Assembly (NCBI GenBank): GCA_019116485.1
Contig: DXBO01000011.1
Location: forward strand, 1 to 40,859
DNA from: Candidatus Gemmiger excrementavium
Lineage (GTDB): Bacteria; Bacillota; Clostridia; Oscillospirales; Ruminococcaceae
Reading direction: 5' to 3'
Length of the DNA: 40,859 nt
This document shows, piece by piece, positions 40,715 through 40,859 of this stretch. The position numbers and the translations under genes are program-made. Under the pieces are notes generated by a model that was not told the DNA's origin, did no database searches, and saw only the letters and a list, made by a program, of their open reading frames with translations. How positions within the stretch are numbered: the first letter of the stretch is position 1; every line of letters begins with the position of its first letter.

Positions 40715-40859
40715 GTTATACCATCGGTATCGATCTGGGCGGCACCACCATGACCGCCGGCCTGGTCAATGAAAATTACGAGATCGTGGGGAAGATCACC
40801 TGGGCTACCCGTCTGCCCAGACCCGCGGCGGACCTGGAAAAGGCGCTTGCGGAACTGTG
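40711..40859 (+). CDS. ROK-family sugar kinase, N-terminal fragment (runs off the window)
   Basis: The first 49 codons are present, beginning MSYTIGIDLGGTTMTAGLV, the phosphate-binding DLGGT motif of ROK-family kinases such as glucokinase. The start is ATG 40711 with TAGGAGG at 40695-40701. ROK members also include repressors, but those begin with a helix-turn-helix, which is absent here, so a kinase is favoured. Glucokinase would fit the neighbouring hprK. Confidence 0.85.
   Translation, partial: MSYTIGIDLGGTTMTAGLVNENYEIVGKITWATRLPRPAADLEKALAEL

Noticed and set aside
1-40859. Mobile elements, prophage, CRISPR arrays, tRNA or rRNA genes, toxin-antitoxin or defence genes
   Set aside because: Reading both strands I found no transposase, integrase, regularly spaced repeat, cloverleaf, or defence-type gene.

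Overview
This window is a GC-rich stretch of ordinary chromosome from a Gram-positive anaerobe-type Firmicute. The best guess is class Clostridia, family Oscillospiraceae/Ruminococcaceae (a Faecalibacterium, Gemmiger or Subdoligranulum-like gut organism). That guess rests on gene order (uvrBA; miaB-ymcA-mutS-mutL-miaA; sepF-ylmH-divIVA-ileS-lspA-rluD; hprK-PHP-ROK), an endonuclease-type MutL, SepF/DivIVA cell division proteins, HPr kinase, strong AGGAGG-type ribosome sites and several TTG starts. All genes found lie on the plus strand. I see no tRNA, rRNA, IS element, prophage, integrase or CRISPR array, and no gene-free stretch over 300 bases.

Layout. 1-4420: nucleotide excision repair (3' part of uvrB, whole uvrA), closed by a terminator. 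4483-13321: a promoter, then miaB, a YmcA/YlbF-family gene, mutS, mutL, miaA and a HlyD-like membrane-anchored protein. 13325-19998: a strong promoter, then the division and cell-pole cluster sepF, ylmH-like and divIVA, followed by ileS, a strong terminator, lspA and an RluD-family pseudouridine synthase. 19995-21374: Cof-type HAD phosphatase and an orphan PTS EIIA. 21431-24477: an ABC importer of the TrpX type (lipoprotein, permease, ATPase) behind a structured leader. 24516-29073: a secreted Ig-domain protein with a degenerate SGNH domain, a YjjG-like HAD nucleotidase and an ABC-F ATPase. 29105-38908: an eight-gene tightly packed glycan operon (DUF4422 glycosyltransferase, GT2, COG5610 HAD protein, GT2, sugar-nucleotide SDR, two RgpF-like proteins, membrane acyltransferase). 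38929 to the end: promoter, hprK, a PHP-domain phosphoesterase and the start of a ROK sugar kinase.

How the genes work together. The first half is housekeeping: DNA repair, tRNA A37 modification (MiaA makes the prenyl group that MiaB thiomethylates), septum and pole proteins, and lipoprotein maturation. The second half is more strain-specific. It contains an importer, a surface-exposed protein and a surface-glycan assembly or decoration operon that carries no export, polymerase or priming gene of its own.

The most unusual observations are: (a) a compact leader between ylmH and divIVA with two copies of CAGGAG around a CTCCTG and a fully complementary loop, which looks like a pseudoknot or Shine-Dalgarno switch; (b) an SGNH-like surface domain that appears to have lost its catalytic Ser and His; (c) tandem RgpF-like genes, the second missing the motifs of its second domain; (d) a membrane acyltransferase whose best-placed start codon is ATC; (e) a structured leader in front of the ABC importer that I could not assign to a known riboswitch; and (f) a strong terminator immediately before lspA. 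I found no clear defence system or other wholly new multi-gene system.
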